DNA of 14,453 bases from DASVCZ01 sp036381335 (GTDB lineage Bacteria > Patescibacteriota > Microgenomatia > UBA1400 > PJMF01), in contig DASVCZ010000034.1 of assembly GCA_036381335.1 (NCBI GenBank), forward strand, positions 1 to 14,453, in the 5' to 3' direction. Shown one piece after another: positions 1 through 5,747 of this stretch. Position 1 is the stretch's first letter. Every line of letters starts with the position of its first letter. The position numbers and the translations under genes are program-made. Under the pieces are notes generated by a model. The model was not told the origin of the DNA and did no database searches. It worked only from the letters and a program-made list of their open reading frames with translations.

Positions 1-2
1 GT

Positions 3-1637
3 AATAGTCATTTGTGGTCAATAGTAGACGGTCAAGCTGAAGCTAATGTTCCTAATAGAAGTACGATCATCGAAATGGTGCCAAAGGACGAGTTTTGGAA
101 CTCAGAATGGAGAAACATTGAATACGAATTTGATTTTACTCCATTACAAGGAGTAGACAGAAATATCTCCTTTGGGGTGATTGACAACTCAAATTGGTAC
201 GAGTTTCATTTTCTTGAGAACTCTTATGAGTTAGTTCGGGTAGAAAATGGCAGCGTTCCGTTCCGAGTTAACCATCCATTTAGATTAGAAAATGGTAAGA
301 CATATAAGATGAATATCAGGCTGAAGGACGGCAATATCCAATTGTTAATCAATGACCAATTGATTATAGATCAGGATGATTGGAGCTATAACGATGGTTC
401 AATTGGAAAAATTGGCATTAAAGCTGGAACTGGGGCAATTGCTCCTACAAGGCTTCGATATGACAACATCATCGTCCGCTCTCTAGACGCTCCCACCCAG
501 GACGGGAAGCAGCTGGAGTACACCCACTTCAAGCAGTCGGACCCGGTCTGGAAGAACGACATCTACGACACCGCTACCGAGTGGTCCCAAGTCCCCACCA
601 TGAACCGCTGGGGCTGCGCCGTCACTTCCCTGGCCATGATCATGCACTATCACGGCTTGACCACTATGCCGGATGGAAGCCCCGTTACACCCGCAGCCCT
701 CAATAACTGGCTCACCACCCAAGCCGACGGCTACGTCAAAGACGGCCTCGTCAACTGGATTGCCGGCACCCGCTTGACCCGCTTGATCAGCGAACAGTAC
801 GGCACCCCCAAGCTGGAGTACCGCTGGAGCGGAGACACAACCCTGACCACTGTGGCCAGCGAAATTGCCGCCGACAAACCCAGCATCATTGAAATTGCCG
901 GCCACTTTCTGACCGTCAACGGCGTCACCGGTGATGGCACCGATCTCTACATCAAAGATCCTGCCTATGACTACACCAAGTTCAGCCAGCACCAGACTGA
1001 GCTCCTGTCATCTCGGCTGTTCCAACCCAGTCACACCGACTTGAGCTACCTGTTCATGGCTCACCAACCCGGGCTCAAGGTGACCTTAATGGATGCCAAT
1101 CATCAGCCTGTCAGCAACTTGGAGAGCTTTACCGACTACCTCCAAGACCCAACCGGTGAGTCGAGCGAAAAAACCGACCCCACCCAGATCCACCAGCTGG
1201 CTCAACCGGAGTCGGGAACGTACTACTTAACTGTTAGTCAGCAAGAATTTGGCCCCTACGCGTTCCAGTTCTTTGCCTACGACGTGGCCGCCAACCCAAC
1301 TGCTCTGCACCACACCGGCATGGTTGGCCCACAACCGCTGACCTTTACTATTAGGTATGAGCGACAAGGCACCAGCACCATCGCCCACACCATGAACTTC
1401 ACCCAGTTCCGGGCAGATCTCAAACTGGTCAAAGACCAAGGTCACTTCTGGCAAAAGGCTTCTTACAAAGTGCTCGATAAAATGGCCGCCTGGGGAGAAG
1501 CCAGTACCTCAGCTAAAAAACAACAGCACTACGCTCGGCTGTTATCGGTCTTAGTTAAAGCCCATCGCAACCTGATAACGACCGATGGCCACACCTATCT
1601 GACCCAACAGGTAACGGCACTCAACGAAACCTTCTAA
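3..1637 (+). CDS. Secreted lectin-like / C39-family cysteine peptidase protein (5' partial)
   Basis: The frame is open to the left edge (codons N-S-H-L-W before any ATG), so the true start and any signal peptide lie outside; a TTG at 12 is not a convincing start. The first ~155 codons resemble a concanavalin/LamG-type or 3-keto-disaccharide-hydrolase-like beta sandwich (pattern GKTYKMNIRLKDG, LLINDQLI, IGIKAGTG, DNIIVRS). Then follows a Peptidase_C39_2-like domain: WGCAVTSLAMIMHYHG with candidate nucleophile Cys at 615-617, GHFLTVNGV with His at 903-905, and YIKDP with Asp at 957-959. After this comes a beta-rich segment ending near 1370, then a helical C-terminal ~80 residues. By family, this is an extracellular or surface cysteine peptidase that may bind polysaccharide; the substrate is unknown. 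Base composition changes sharply near 480, at the lectin/peptidase junction. The domain calls are from motif reading, and the C39 call is the firmest. Confidence 0.75.
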   Translation, partial: NSHLWSIVDGQAEANVPNRSTIIEMVPKDEFWNSEWRNIEYEFDFTPLQGVDRNISFGVIDNSNWYEFHFLENSYELVRVENGSVPFRVNHPFRLENGKTYKMNIRLKDGNIQLLINDQLIIDQDDWSYNDGSIGKIGIKAGTGAIAPTRLRYDNIIVRSLDAPTQDGKQLEYTHFKQSDPVWKNDIYDTATEWSQVPTMNRWGCAVTSLAMIMHYHGLTTMPDGSPVTPAALNNWLTTQADGYVKDGLVNWIAGTRLTRLISEQYGTPKLEYRWSGDTTLTTVASEIAADKPSIIEIAGHFLTVNGVTGDGTDLYIKDPAYDYTKFSQHQTELLSSRLFQPSHTDLSYLFMAHQPGLKVTLMDANHQPVSNLESFTDYLQDPTGESSEKTDPTQIHQLAQPESGTYYLTVSQQEFGPYAFQFFAYDVAANPTALHHTGMVGPQPLTFTIRYERQGTSTIAHTMNFTQFRADLKLVKDQGHFWQKASYKVLDKMAAWGEASTSAKKQQHYARLLSVLVKAHRNLITTDGHTYLTQQVTALNETF

Positions 1638-1651
1638 GGTACTAGCTAGTG

Positions 1652-1684
1652 AGTCCCGGTCCCGATAACATCGGGGTCGGGACT
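1652..1684. terminator. Long perfect hairpin after the C39 gene
   Basis: A 15-bp stem (1652-1666 with 1670-1684) and a 3-nt loop AAC. Thirteen Watson-Crick pairs flank a central GT/GT step that pairs as two wobbles. It begins 15 bases after the stop of the C39 gene and lies between that gene and the convergent coiled-coil gene, so a transcription-ending or mRNA 3'-protecting role is plausible. No T-run follows on either strand, so it is not a classic intrinsic terminator. Its CCCGA...TCGGG core recurs in other spacers of this window. Confidence 0.5.
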
Positions 1685-1708
1685 TCTGCCCGTGTAAGCC
1701 AGATAAAT

Positions 1709-2146
1709 TCAAGATGTAGCTAGTCCCACTTTATTTTCTAGTCTGATAATTCTGGTTTCATGCTCTTCTATCCGATCGCTATGTTTTGCTTGACGATACC
1801 CACCAGTGGTTAATTCTTCTCGGATAGCTTTAAGCTCTGTCATCAAGGCATCCATACTCGTCAAATTAGCACGTCTAAATTCAATAAATTCTTCCTTAAA
1901 CTCTTTGACCTCCATTTTTAATTCTTGCAATTCAACTTTAGTGGCAAACTTTTCATCGTTTCTTCTATTTTGTTCGTCGAACATTCGCCGGACAGCATCT
2001 AATACGGAATTAGCCACTTCAGCCCCTGTTTGGACTATTTCTTGACGAAGATTACTTTCAGTTCGAGACAAGCGAGCCTTTAATCTTGATTCCAAGTGGG
2101 CTACAGTCACCACATAATCTGGTTTTTTTATTTCTGGGGAAGACAT
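1709..2146 (-). CDS. Hypothetical coiled-coil protein (145 aa)
   Basis: No enzyme motif is visible. The protein is highly charged and mostly heptad-like: residues ~12-55 (HLESRLKARLSRTESNLRQE), ~65-110 (KVELQELKMEVKEFKEEF) and a C-terminal stretch (DRIEEHETRIIRLENKVG). It has no membrane segment, no signal peptide and no cysteine. I chose ATG at 2146 because AGAAGGAG lies 4 nt upstream of it on the minus strand; the longer open frame to 2212 would run through the shared operator-like repeat. A TATAGT box at 2165-2170 gives a short leader. Small coiled-coil proteins of this type are common hypothetical products in CPR genomes. It is divergent from the dihydrouridine synthase gene and shares its promoter region. 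A structural or scaffold role is only a guess. Confidence 0.7.
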   Translation of the reverse strand: MSSPEIKKPDYVVTVAHLESRLKARLSRTESNLRQEIVQTGAEVANSVLDAVRRMFDEQNRRNDEKFATKVELQELKMEVKEFKEEFIEFRRANLTSMDALMTELKAIREELTTGGYRQAKHSDRIEEHETRIIRLENKVGLATS

Positions 2147-2164
2147 AATTCTCCTTCTATTTAT

Positions 2165-2238
2165 ACTATATTTTTTTGAGGATACCACCCGAAAGTGGCA
2201 GGAAGGTGGCAAAACGTGAGCAGTTTTTAAGGTATAAT
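2165..2238. promoter_or_regulatory. Divergent promoter region, coiled-coil gene / dus
   Basis: Two back-to-back -10 boxes can be seen: TATAGT on the minus strand (2165-2170) for the coiled-coil gene and TATAAT on the plus strand (2233-2238) for dus. Between them lies the 31-bp operator-like repeat (2192-2222), whose end covers where the dus -35 would be (CAAAAC at 2210-2215, 17 bp before the -10, a poor match to TTGACA). This suggests that a protein bound to the repeat controls dus and possibly both genes. The dus -10 ends 9 nt before the ATG, so its transcript should be leaderless or nearly so. Confidence 0.55.
2192..2222 (+). repeat. Operator-like 31-bp repeat, copy 1
   Basis: It matches 29 of 31 bases with the minus-strand copy at 4258-4288. 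It contains two direct units, AGTGGCA and GGTGGCA, whose GTGGC cores start 11 bp apart, about one helical turn, followed by AAAACG. Tandem (A)GTGG-type boxes resemble the direct-repeat sites bound by MraZ in other bacteria; that link is a resemblance only, and no mraZ is in the window. Confidence 0.6.
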
Positions 2239-2247
2239 ATCCCCCTG

Positions 2248-3300
2248 ATGTTTTGGAGCACCTTGCCCACTCCCATTATTGGTCTGTCGCCGATGGATGG
2301 CGTCACCGACCACCCGTTTCGCTTTATTCAAAAAAAATACGGCCGGCCTGACGTGGTTTATACCGAGTTCACCAGCGTGGAAGGGGTGTGTCACGGCGCG
2401 AGTCGGCTGCTGACTGACTTCCTTTACGACGAGTCCCAACGCCCTGTCGTAGCTCAAATTTACGGTACGACTCCGGATTTCTTCCGCCAAACCGCGGTTC
2501 TCCTCTGCCAACTCGGCTTCGACGGCATTGATATCAACATGGGCTGCCCCGCTAAAAACGTGGCTCACTCCGGTGCTGGCGCCGCCCTCATCAAAACCCC
2601 CAAGCTGGCTCAAGACATTATTCGAGAAACTAAAGCCGGGGTTCAAGACTATCTCAATGGTAAACGAGCGCGCGACTGCGCTGACGTGGTCGAAAAAATT
2701 TGGCGAGAAGTAGAAGCCCGCCATCAACTGCTACCAACTGAGTACCAACAGCCTCGAGAACTACCGGTCAGTGTTAAAACCCGAGTCGGGTATGACGAGA
2801 AAGTCATCGATTTCTGGATTCCCACTCTCTTAGAAATGGAACCAGCCGCTATTGCCGTCCACGGCCGGACGCTCAAGCAGCAGTACGGCGGTCAAGCTGA
2901 CTGGGAAACAATTGGCCAAGGCGCCATTCATACCAAGAACACCAACACCCTGTACTTAGGTAATGGCGATATTGAGTCACGAGCCGATGCTCTCCATAAA
3001 ATCAACACCTACCACTTAGATGGAGCCTTGATTGGTCGCTCGACTTTTGGCAATCCTTTTGTCTTTTTGGATAACGGCCAACCTCCTCACGTCAACATTT
3101 TCGAAATTGCCTTAGAACACGCGGCTCTTTTTGAACACTCCTATCAAGATGACGAAAAGTACAACTTCTTACCCATGCGCAAACACTTGGGGTGGTACGT
3201 CAAAAGTATTCCTTATGCCACCGAAATTCGTCAGGAAATTTTTAGAACCAACAATGCCGATGAAGTAAAGGAAATTTTTACTAAATACGAGCTGATCTGA
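2248..3300 (+). CDS. dus: tRNA-dihydrouridine synthase (Dus family)
   Basis: This FMN-dependent TIM-barrel enzyme reduces uridines in the tRNA D-loop to dihydrouridine using NADPH. Numbered from ATG 2248 (350 aa), visible motifs are LSPMDGVTD near the N-terminus, VAQIYG (68-73), DINMGCPAKNV with the catalytic Cys100, VKTRVG (Lys177/Arg179), HGRT (205-208), GNGD (238-241) and IGRSTFGNP (262-270), all flavin- or tRNA-binding signatures of the family. Residues ~132-170 form an extra 35-40-residue segment between GVQDY and the VKTR strand, compared with typical DusB. I chose ATG 2248 rather than the in-frame ATG at 2176 because TATAAT lies at 2233-2238 and the upstream codons run through the operator-like repeat. 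No Shine-Dalgarno is present, consistent with a leaderless mRNA. The DusA/B/C subtype is not certain; the sequence looks most DusB-like. Confidence 0.92.
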   Translation: MFWSTLPTPIIGLSPMDGVTDHPFRFIQKKYGRPDVVYTEFTSVEGVCHGASRLLTDFLYDESQRPVVAQIYGTTPDFFRQTAVLLCQLGFDGIDINMGCPAKNVAHSGAGAALIKTPKLAQDIIRETKAGVQDYLNGKRARDCADVVEKIWREVEARHQLLPTEYQQPRELPVSVKTRVGYDEKVIDFWIPTLLEMEPAAIAVHGRTLKQQYGGQADWETIGQGAIHTKNTNTLYLGNGDIESRADALHKINTYHLDGALIGRSTFGNPFVFLDNGQPPHVNIFEIALEHAALFEHSYQDDEKYNFLPMRKHLGWYVKSIPYATEIRQEIFRTNNADEVKEIFTKYELI

Positions 3301-3309
3301 TGATATAAT
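3301..3309 (+). promoter_or_regulatory. Extended -10 promoter of tRNA-Val
   Basis: TGATATAAT (TGn plus a perfect TATAAT at 3304-3309) sits directly after the dus stop codon. There is no good -35, which is usual for extended -10 promoters. Transcription would start near 3316, about 40 nt before the mature tRNA 5' end, so the precursor carries the two leader hairpins. Confidence 0.6.
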
Positions 3310-3321
3310 ACTACTCTGCTT

Positions 3322-3353
3322 CCCGACTAAAGTCGGGATCACCCTCCGGGTGA
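3322..3353 (+). repeat. Two adjacent hairpins in the tRNA leader
   Basis: The first hairpin pairs CCCGAC (3322-3327) with GTCGGG (3332-3337) around TAAA. The second pairs TCACCC (3339-3344) with GGGTGA (3348-3353) around TCC. They lie between the dus stop and the tRNA-Val 5' end. They may end leftover dus transcription, guide tRNA 5' processing, or be a copy of the dispersed CCCGA/TCGGG palindrome. No T-run follows. Confidence 0.5.
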
Positions 3354-3356
3354 GAA

Positions 3357-3434
3357 GGCCGCATAGTCTCAGTTGGTTAGAGCGCTCGATTCACATTCGA
3401 GAGGTCCCAGGTTCGAGTCCTGGTGCGGCCACCA
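3357..3434 (+). tRNA. tRNA-Val (anticodon CAC)
   Basis: A full cloverleaf is visible: a 7-bp acceptor (GGCCGCA / TGCGGCC), D-loop AGTTGGTTA, anticodon stem CTCGA/TCGAG with loop TTCACAT giving anticodon CAC (reads GUG, valine), a 5-base variable loop, T-arm CCAGG-TTCGAGT-CCTGG, discriminator A and an encoded CCA (3432-3434). The D-stem region holds one extra base compared with common tRNA-Val: TAGTCTCAG in place of TAGCTCAG, which forces either a 3-bp D-stem or a bulged U. The gene has its own extended -10 promoter and faces a minus-strand hypothetical gene that ends 14 bp downstream. Confidence 0.95.
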
Positions 3435-3448
3435 AGTTCTAAGTAAAA

Positions 3449-4192
3449 CTACCGCGCAATAAGAGATTTAACGATTTCAAAAGCTTGTCGATTGTGGGTA
3501 AGCAAATCCCATACTACCAGTGTTGTTACCAATTGAAATTTAGCATTTTCATTTTTAACTGCTAATAAACTCTCCCTATTTCTGGGTGTAGAACTAGGAG
3601 TAAGTGCTGCAATTAACTTGTAAGCCATGGCTTCATGAGCAACTTCTGCCAGGTTTTTTTTGGCGGCACTAGATAATACCATCACCCAAGATAGGTTAGA
3701 AAGATCAGGATTAGAAATAACTCTCTGTTGGTTTTGAAAGGTTGAAGCATCAACTTCCACATACTCTCCAGCTTTAATCCATGGAACGACCGTTCCACAA
3801 TTGATTGATTCTCCATGACTATTACCATAGGGAAGCAAGCGCGCACCATTATTCTCAAATCCATAGTCGCCTTTCACCATAATTGTAGGAATTCTTGCTG
3901 CTTTGATTAAGGCAATCGATTGTTCTCCTTTCACACTTTCTACCAGAGGAGCATGTGCTAATTTGAGCAATGCTGGAAACACTGAGGTTCTGCTTCCTAA
4001 CTCCGTTTTAATTCTATCGAAAGCAAGTAGAAAGTATTCTTTCTTAAGTTGCTCTTCAGTACTCCCTACTCTTTGGAGATTTAACTTATCGACAAATCGT
4101 GACAGTCGCGACCCAAAGTATCCATCAGCTTGCAGAACTGAATAAAGTGCTTCAGCTTGAGGGTCAAAATATCTTCGTTCATTTTGATTCAT
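3449..4192 (-). CDS. Unrecognised hypothetical protein (247 aa)
   Basis: I do not recognise a family. The protein is soluble-looking, with no signal peptide or membrane segment. Visible segments: a helical, basic N-terminal ~65 residues (DPQAEALYSVLQADGYFGSR, RFVDKLNL), a central beta-like part containing VKGDYGFENNGARLLPYGNSHGESINCG (residues 107-133, given here only as landmarks) and WIKAGEYVEVDAS, then a helical part with AEVAHEAMAYKLIAALTP and a hydrophobic LVTTLVVWDLLTHNRQAF near the end. The His-Glu pair in AHEAMAY could bind a metal, but no second ligand is evident, so I do not call a peptidase. It is AT-richer than the neighbouring core genes. AGGA about 12 nt before the ATG supports the start. 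Upstream lies the second copy of the operator-like repeat, pointing toward this gene. Confidence 0.7.
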   Translation of the reverse strand: MNQNERRYFDPQAEALYSVLQADGYFGSRLSRFVDKLNLQRVGSTEEQLKKEYFLLAFDRIKTELGSRTSVFPALLKLAHAPLVESVKGEQSIALIKAARIPTIMVKGDYGFENNGARLLPYGNSHGESINCGTVVPWIKAGEYVEVDASTFQNQQRVISNPDLSNLSWVMVLSSAAKKNLAEVAHEAMAYKLIAALTPSSTPRNRESLLAVKNENAKFQLVTTLVVWDLLTHNRQAFEIVKSLIAR

Positions 4193-4307
4193 AAAAGAAT
4201 AGTTCCTGTTCTAATTAAAATAGTAGCATACATTTTGGAGATAATTTACTTCAACTTTGCTCCCGTTTTGCCACCTTCTTGCCACTTTTCTCAACTAGAC
4301 TCAATTA
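4193..4307. promoter_or_regulatory. Divergent promoter region, hypothetical gene / comF
   Basis: On the minus strand two -10 candidates serve the 247-aa gene: TAAATT (4243-4248), at nearly the same distance from the repeat as the dus -10 is from its copy, and an extended TGCTACTAT further down. On the plus strand TAGACT at 4296-4301 ends 6 nt before the comF ATG at 4308, with no Shine-Dalgarno, suggesting leaderless comF mRNA. The 31-bp repeat sits at 4258-4288 between the two. Confidence 0.4.
4258..4288 (-). repeat. Operator-like 31-bp repeat, copy 2
   Basis: Read on the minus strand this copies the plus-strand element at 2192-2222 with two mismatches in 31. It keeps both GTGGCA units and the AAAACG tail. 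It points toward the 247-aa hypothetical gene, as the first copy points toward dus. Confidence 0.6.
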
Positions 4308-4955
4308 ATGGCCTTCCTCGCTTTCATTCGAGAACTCTTTCTCAACCTCCTCTTCCCTCCTTACTGTGCGGGGTGTCAAAAGCTTGGCACCTATCTCTGT
4401 CCCAATTGCTACGAGCAGATCCATTTTTTTACCTTGCCAGTTAAAATTAAGTTGGATCCTTCCTATCTGGACCACGTCATCTCGGTGGGCAATTACCAGG
4501 AGCCGTTAAGTTCGCTGATTCACATGTATAAGTATAAAGGGGTGAAGGCTATCGGGCCGGTGCTAGCCCGAATGGTCTACCATACTACGGCCGTGCCCAT
4601 TGTCGACTGTGTTACCTTCGTGCCATTGCACAAAAAAAGGTTAGCCGAGCGGGATTTTAATCAGTCGCAGTTGGTGGCGGCAGAGTTGGCTCGGTTAATG
4701 AAAGTGCCGTGTCAGGATCTCCTTCAGCGAACGAGGTACACCACTACTCAAGCTTCAATTACCGATCGGAGTCAGCGGTTGGTACATTTGCAGGATGCGT
4801 TTGTGGTTACTGAAGAAATCGATCCCCTTCCAACAAACGTTCTGCTCATCGACGACGTGACGACCACCGGCACCACTTTAAACGAGTGCGCCAAGATCTT
4901 AAAGGCAGCAGGAGTTAAAAAAGTGATTGGGTTGACGCTGGCTCATGGGAGTTAG
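4308..4955 (+). CDS. comF: ComF-family phosphoribosyltransferase-like protein
   Basis: The 215-aa protein has the ComF layout. Two CxxC pairs near the N-terminus (Cys20/Cys23 and Cys31/Cys34, PPYCAGCQ and LCPNCY) form a likely zinc site. A phosphoribosyltransferase fold follows, with FVPLHKKRLAERDFNQS (104-120) and the PRPP-binding loop VLLIDDVTTTGTT (178-190). In naturally competent bacteria ComF acts in the cytoplasm in DNA uptake with the ComFA helicase; in CPR it is widespread and fits import of external DNA. No other competence gene is in the window. The start is ATG 4308: no ribosome binding site is seen, and the TAGACT box 6 nt away suggests leaderless expression. Its 3' end lies 9 bp from the convergent membrane-protein gene, with no obvious terminator between. 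Confidence 0.88.
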   Translation: MAFLAFIRELFLNLLFPPYCAGCQKLGTYLCPNCYEQIHFFTLPVKIKLDPSYLDHVISVGNYQEPLSSLIHMYKYKGVKAIGPVLARMVYHTTAVPIVDCVTFVPLHKKRLAERDFNQSQLVAAELARLMKVPCQDLLQRTRYTTTQASITDRSQRLVHLQDAFVVTEEIDPLPTNVLLIDDVTTTGTTLNECAKILKAAGVKKVIGLTLAHGS

Positions 4956-4964
4956 AAAAAATGT

Positions 4965-5699
4965 TTAAAACTTCGCTCTCATTAACCTTGGTCTAAGCGT
5001 GTATCCATTTATCTCTTTTACCGGATAATAACAAATTTGGAGTTCGTCATAGTCCTTGGGCCGAAAGGCTCTTAGTTCTTCTGGTGTTTTAGGGCATTCA
5101 CTGGTGTTTTTTCTTTGATAACAAAGTTCTCTTGAGTGAGCAGAATAACCAGATGAAACTACTAAATCATCATACTTAGAACATAACCCTGAAGGCGCTG
5201 TAATCCAGACGACAAAAAGAATTAACCCCAGGGTTAAGCCTGTTGATAAAGCGGAAATGAGCAGCAACCAAGGTTCAAAAGTTATTTTTTTATGGTTCAA
5301 TAAGAAATTAAAGAGGAAATAAATAAAGGGAGTGGAGGTCAGGAAAATCAGTGTCAAAAAAATCACAAAAACAGTGATAGAACTTACATTTGAAACTGAT
5401 AAATAAAACCGATCCATGACAAAGATAAAGAGAAAGAATTGACTGATCATTAACAACATCTCTACTGCCGACAACAAAATTGAGAAACTTAACGCATTTC
5501 GGAGTGTAAGAATTCTTTTAAACTTTTTTCTGAGATACCACAAGATAGGCCACATAATAAAGCCGACCACGCCGACAAAGTAAAGGCCAAAAGAGAATAT
5601 CCATAGCCAAAATGTAGAGACAGATCCTAAAAAACTAAAGTAGGGATACACGAAAAAATTATTGAAATAAATTAAAACTGAGTAAAATATTCTGACCAT
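4965..5699 (-). CDS. Polytopic membrane protein with a four-cysteine C-terminal tail (244 aa)
   Basis: No family recognised. About four hydrophobic helices are visible (roughly residues 28-56, 70-95, 105-133, 143-168), possibly a fifth at 4-25. A ~75-residue polar tail follows, with Cys173, 193, 202 and 223, which could form two disulfides if it faces outside. The tail segment CPKTPEELRAF...YDELQICYYPV...GYTLRPRL recalls the C-terminal beta region of pseudopilin-like proteins, a weak resemblance. I chose ATG 5699 although the frame stays open to 5780, because the longer version would overlap the tmRNA 3' end and its terminator. TATAAT (5706-5711) ends 6 nt before this ATG, so the mRNA is probably leaderless. 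The gene is AT-rich. Confidence 0.75.
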   Translation of the reverse strand: MVRIFYSVLIYFNNFFVYPYFSFLGSVSTFWLWIFSFGLYFVGVVGFIMWPILWYLRKKFKRILTLRNALSFSILLSAVEMLLMISQFFLFIFVMDRFYLSVSNVSSITVFVIFLTLIFLTSTPFIYFLFNFLLNHKKITFEPWLLLISALSTGLTLGLILFVVWITAPSGLCSKYDDLVVSSGYSAHSRELCYQRKNTSECPKTPEELRAFRPKDYDELQICYYPVKEINGYTLRPRLMRAKF

Positions 5700-5705
5700 A
5701 AAATC

Positions 5706-5711
5706 ATTATA
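5706..5711 (-). promoter_or_regulatory. -10 box of a leaderless membrane-protein gene
   Basis: A perfect TATAAT on the minus strand, 6 nt before ATG 5699, with no good -35 and no Shine-Dalgarno. It starts only a few bases beyond the U-run of the tmRNA terminator. Confidence 0.55.
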
Positions 5712-5716
5712 GCAAT

Positions 5717-5746
5717 AAAAAAACACCCTCCTTGAGAGTGCTTTTT
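5717..5746 (-). terminator. Intrinsic terminator of tmRNA
   Basis: A 7-bp stem (5724-5730 with 5734-5740, one G-U) with a 3-nt loop. On the minus strand it is preceded by AAAAAG and followed by seven U residues (5717-5723). It lies directly after the tmRNA 3' end. The opposite strand also has a T-run (5742-5746), so it can work in both directions. Confidence 0.85.
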
Positions 5747-5747
5747 G

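Noticed and set aside
483..992. A long open antisense frame opposite the C39 peptidase gene
   Set aside because: It is Gly/Val/Ala-rich with no motif, has no ribosome binding site, and appears only where the sense gene is GC-rich; it is a codon-bias shadow.
2176..2247. N-terminal extension of dus from the upstream ATG
   Set aside because: It would translate the operator-like repeat and the TATAAT box; the family start (FWSTLPTPIIGLSPMDG) begins at 2248.
3449..4192. Metallopeptidase call from the His-Glu in AEVAHEAMAY
   Set aside because: There is no HExxH and no third ligand; one His-Glu pair is not enough.
2192..4288. An inverted-repeat-bounded mobile element carrying dus, tRNA-Val and a hypothetical gene
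   Set aside because: The repeats are short, sit in promoters, have no target-site duplication that I can see, and the enclosed genes include core functions but no transposase or integrase.
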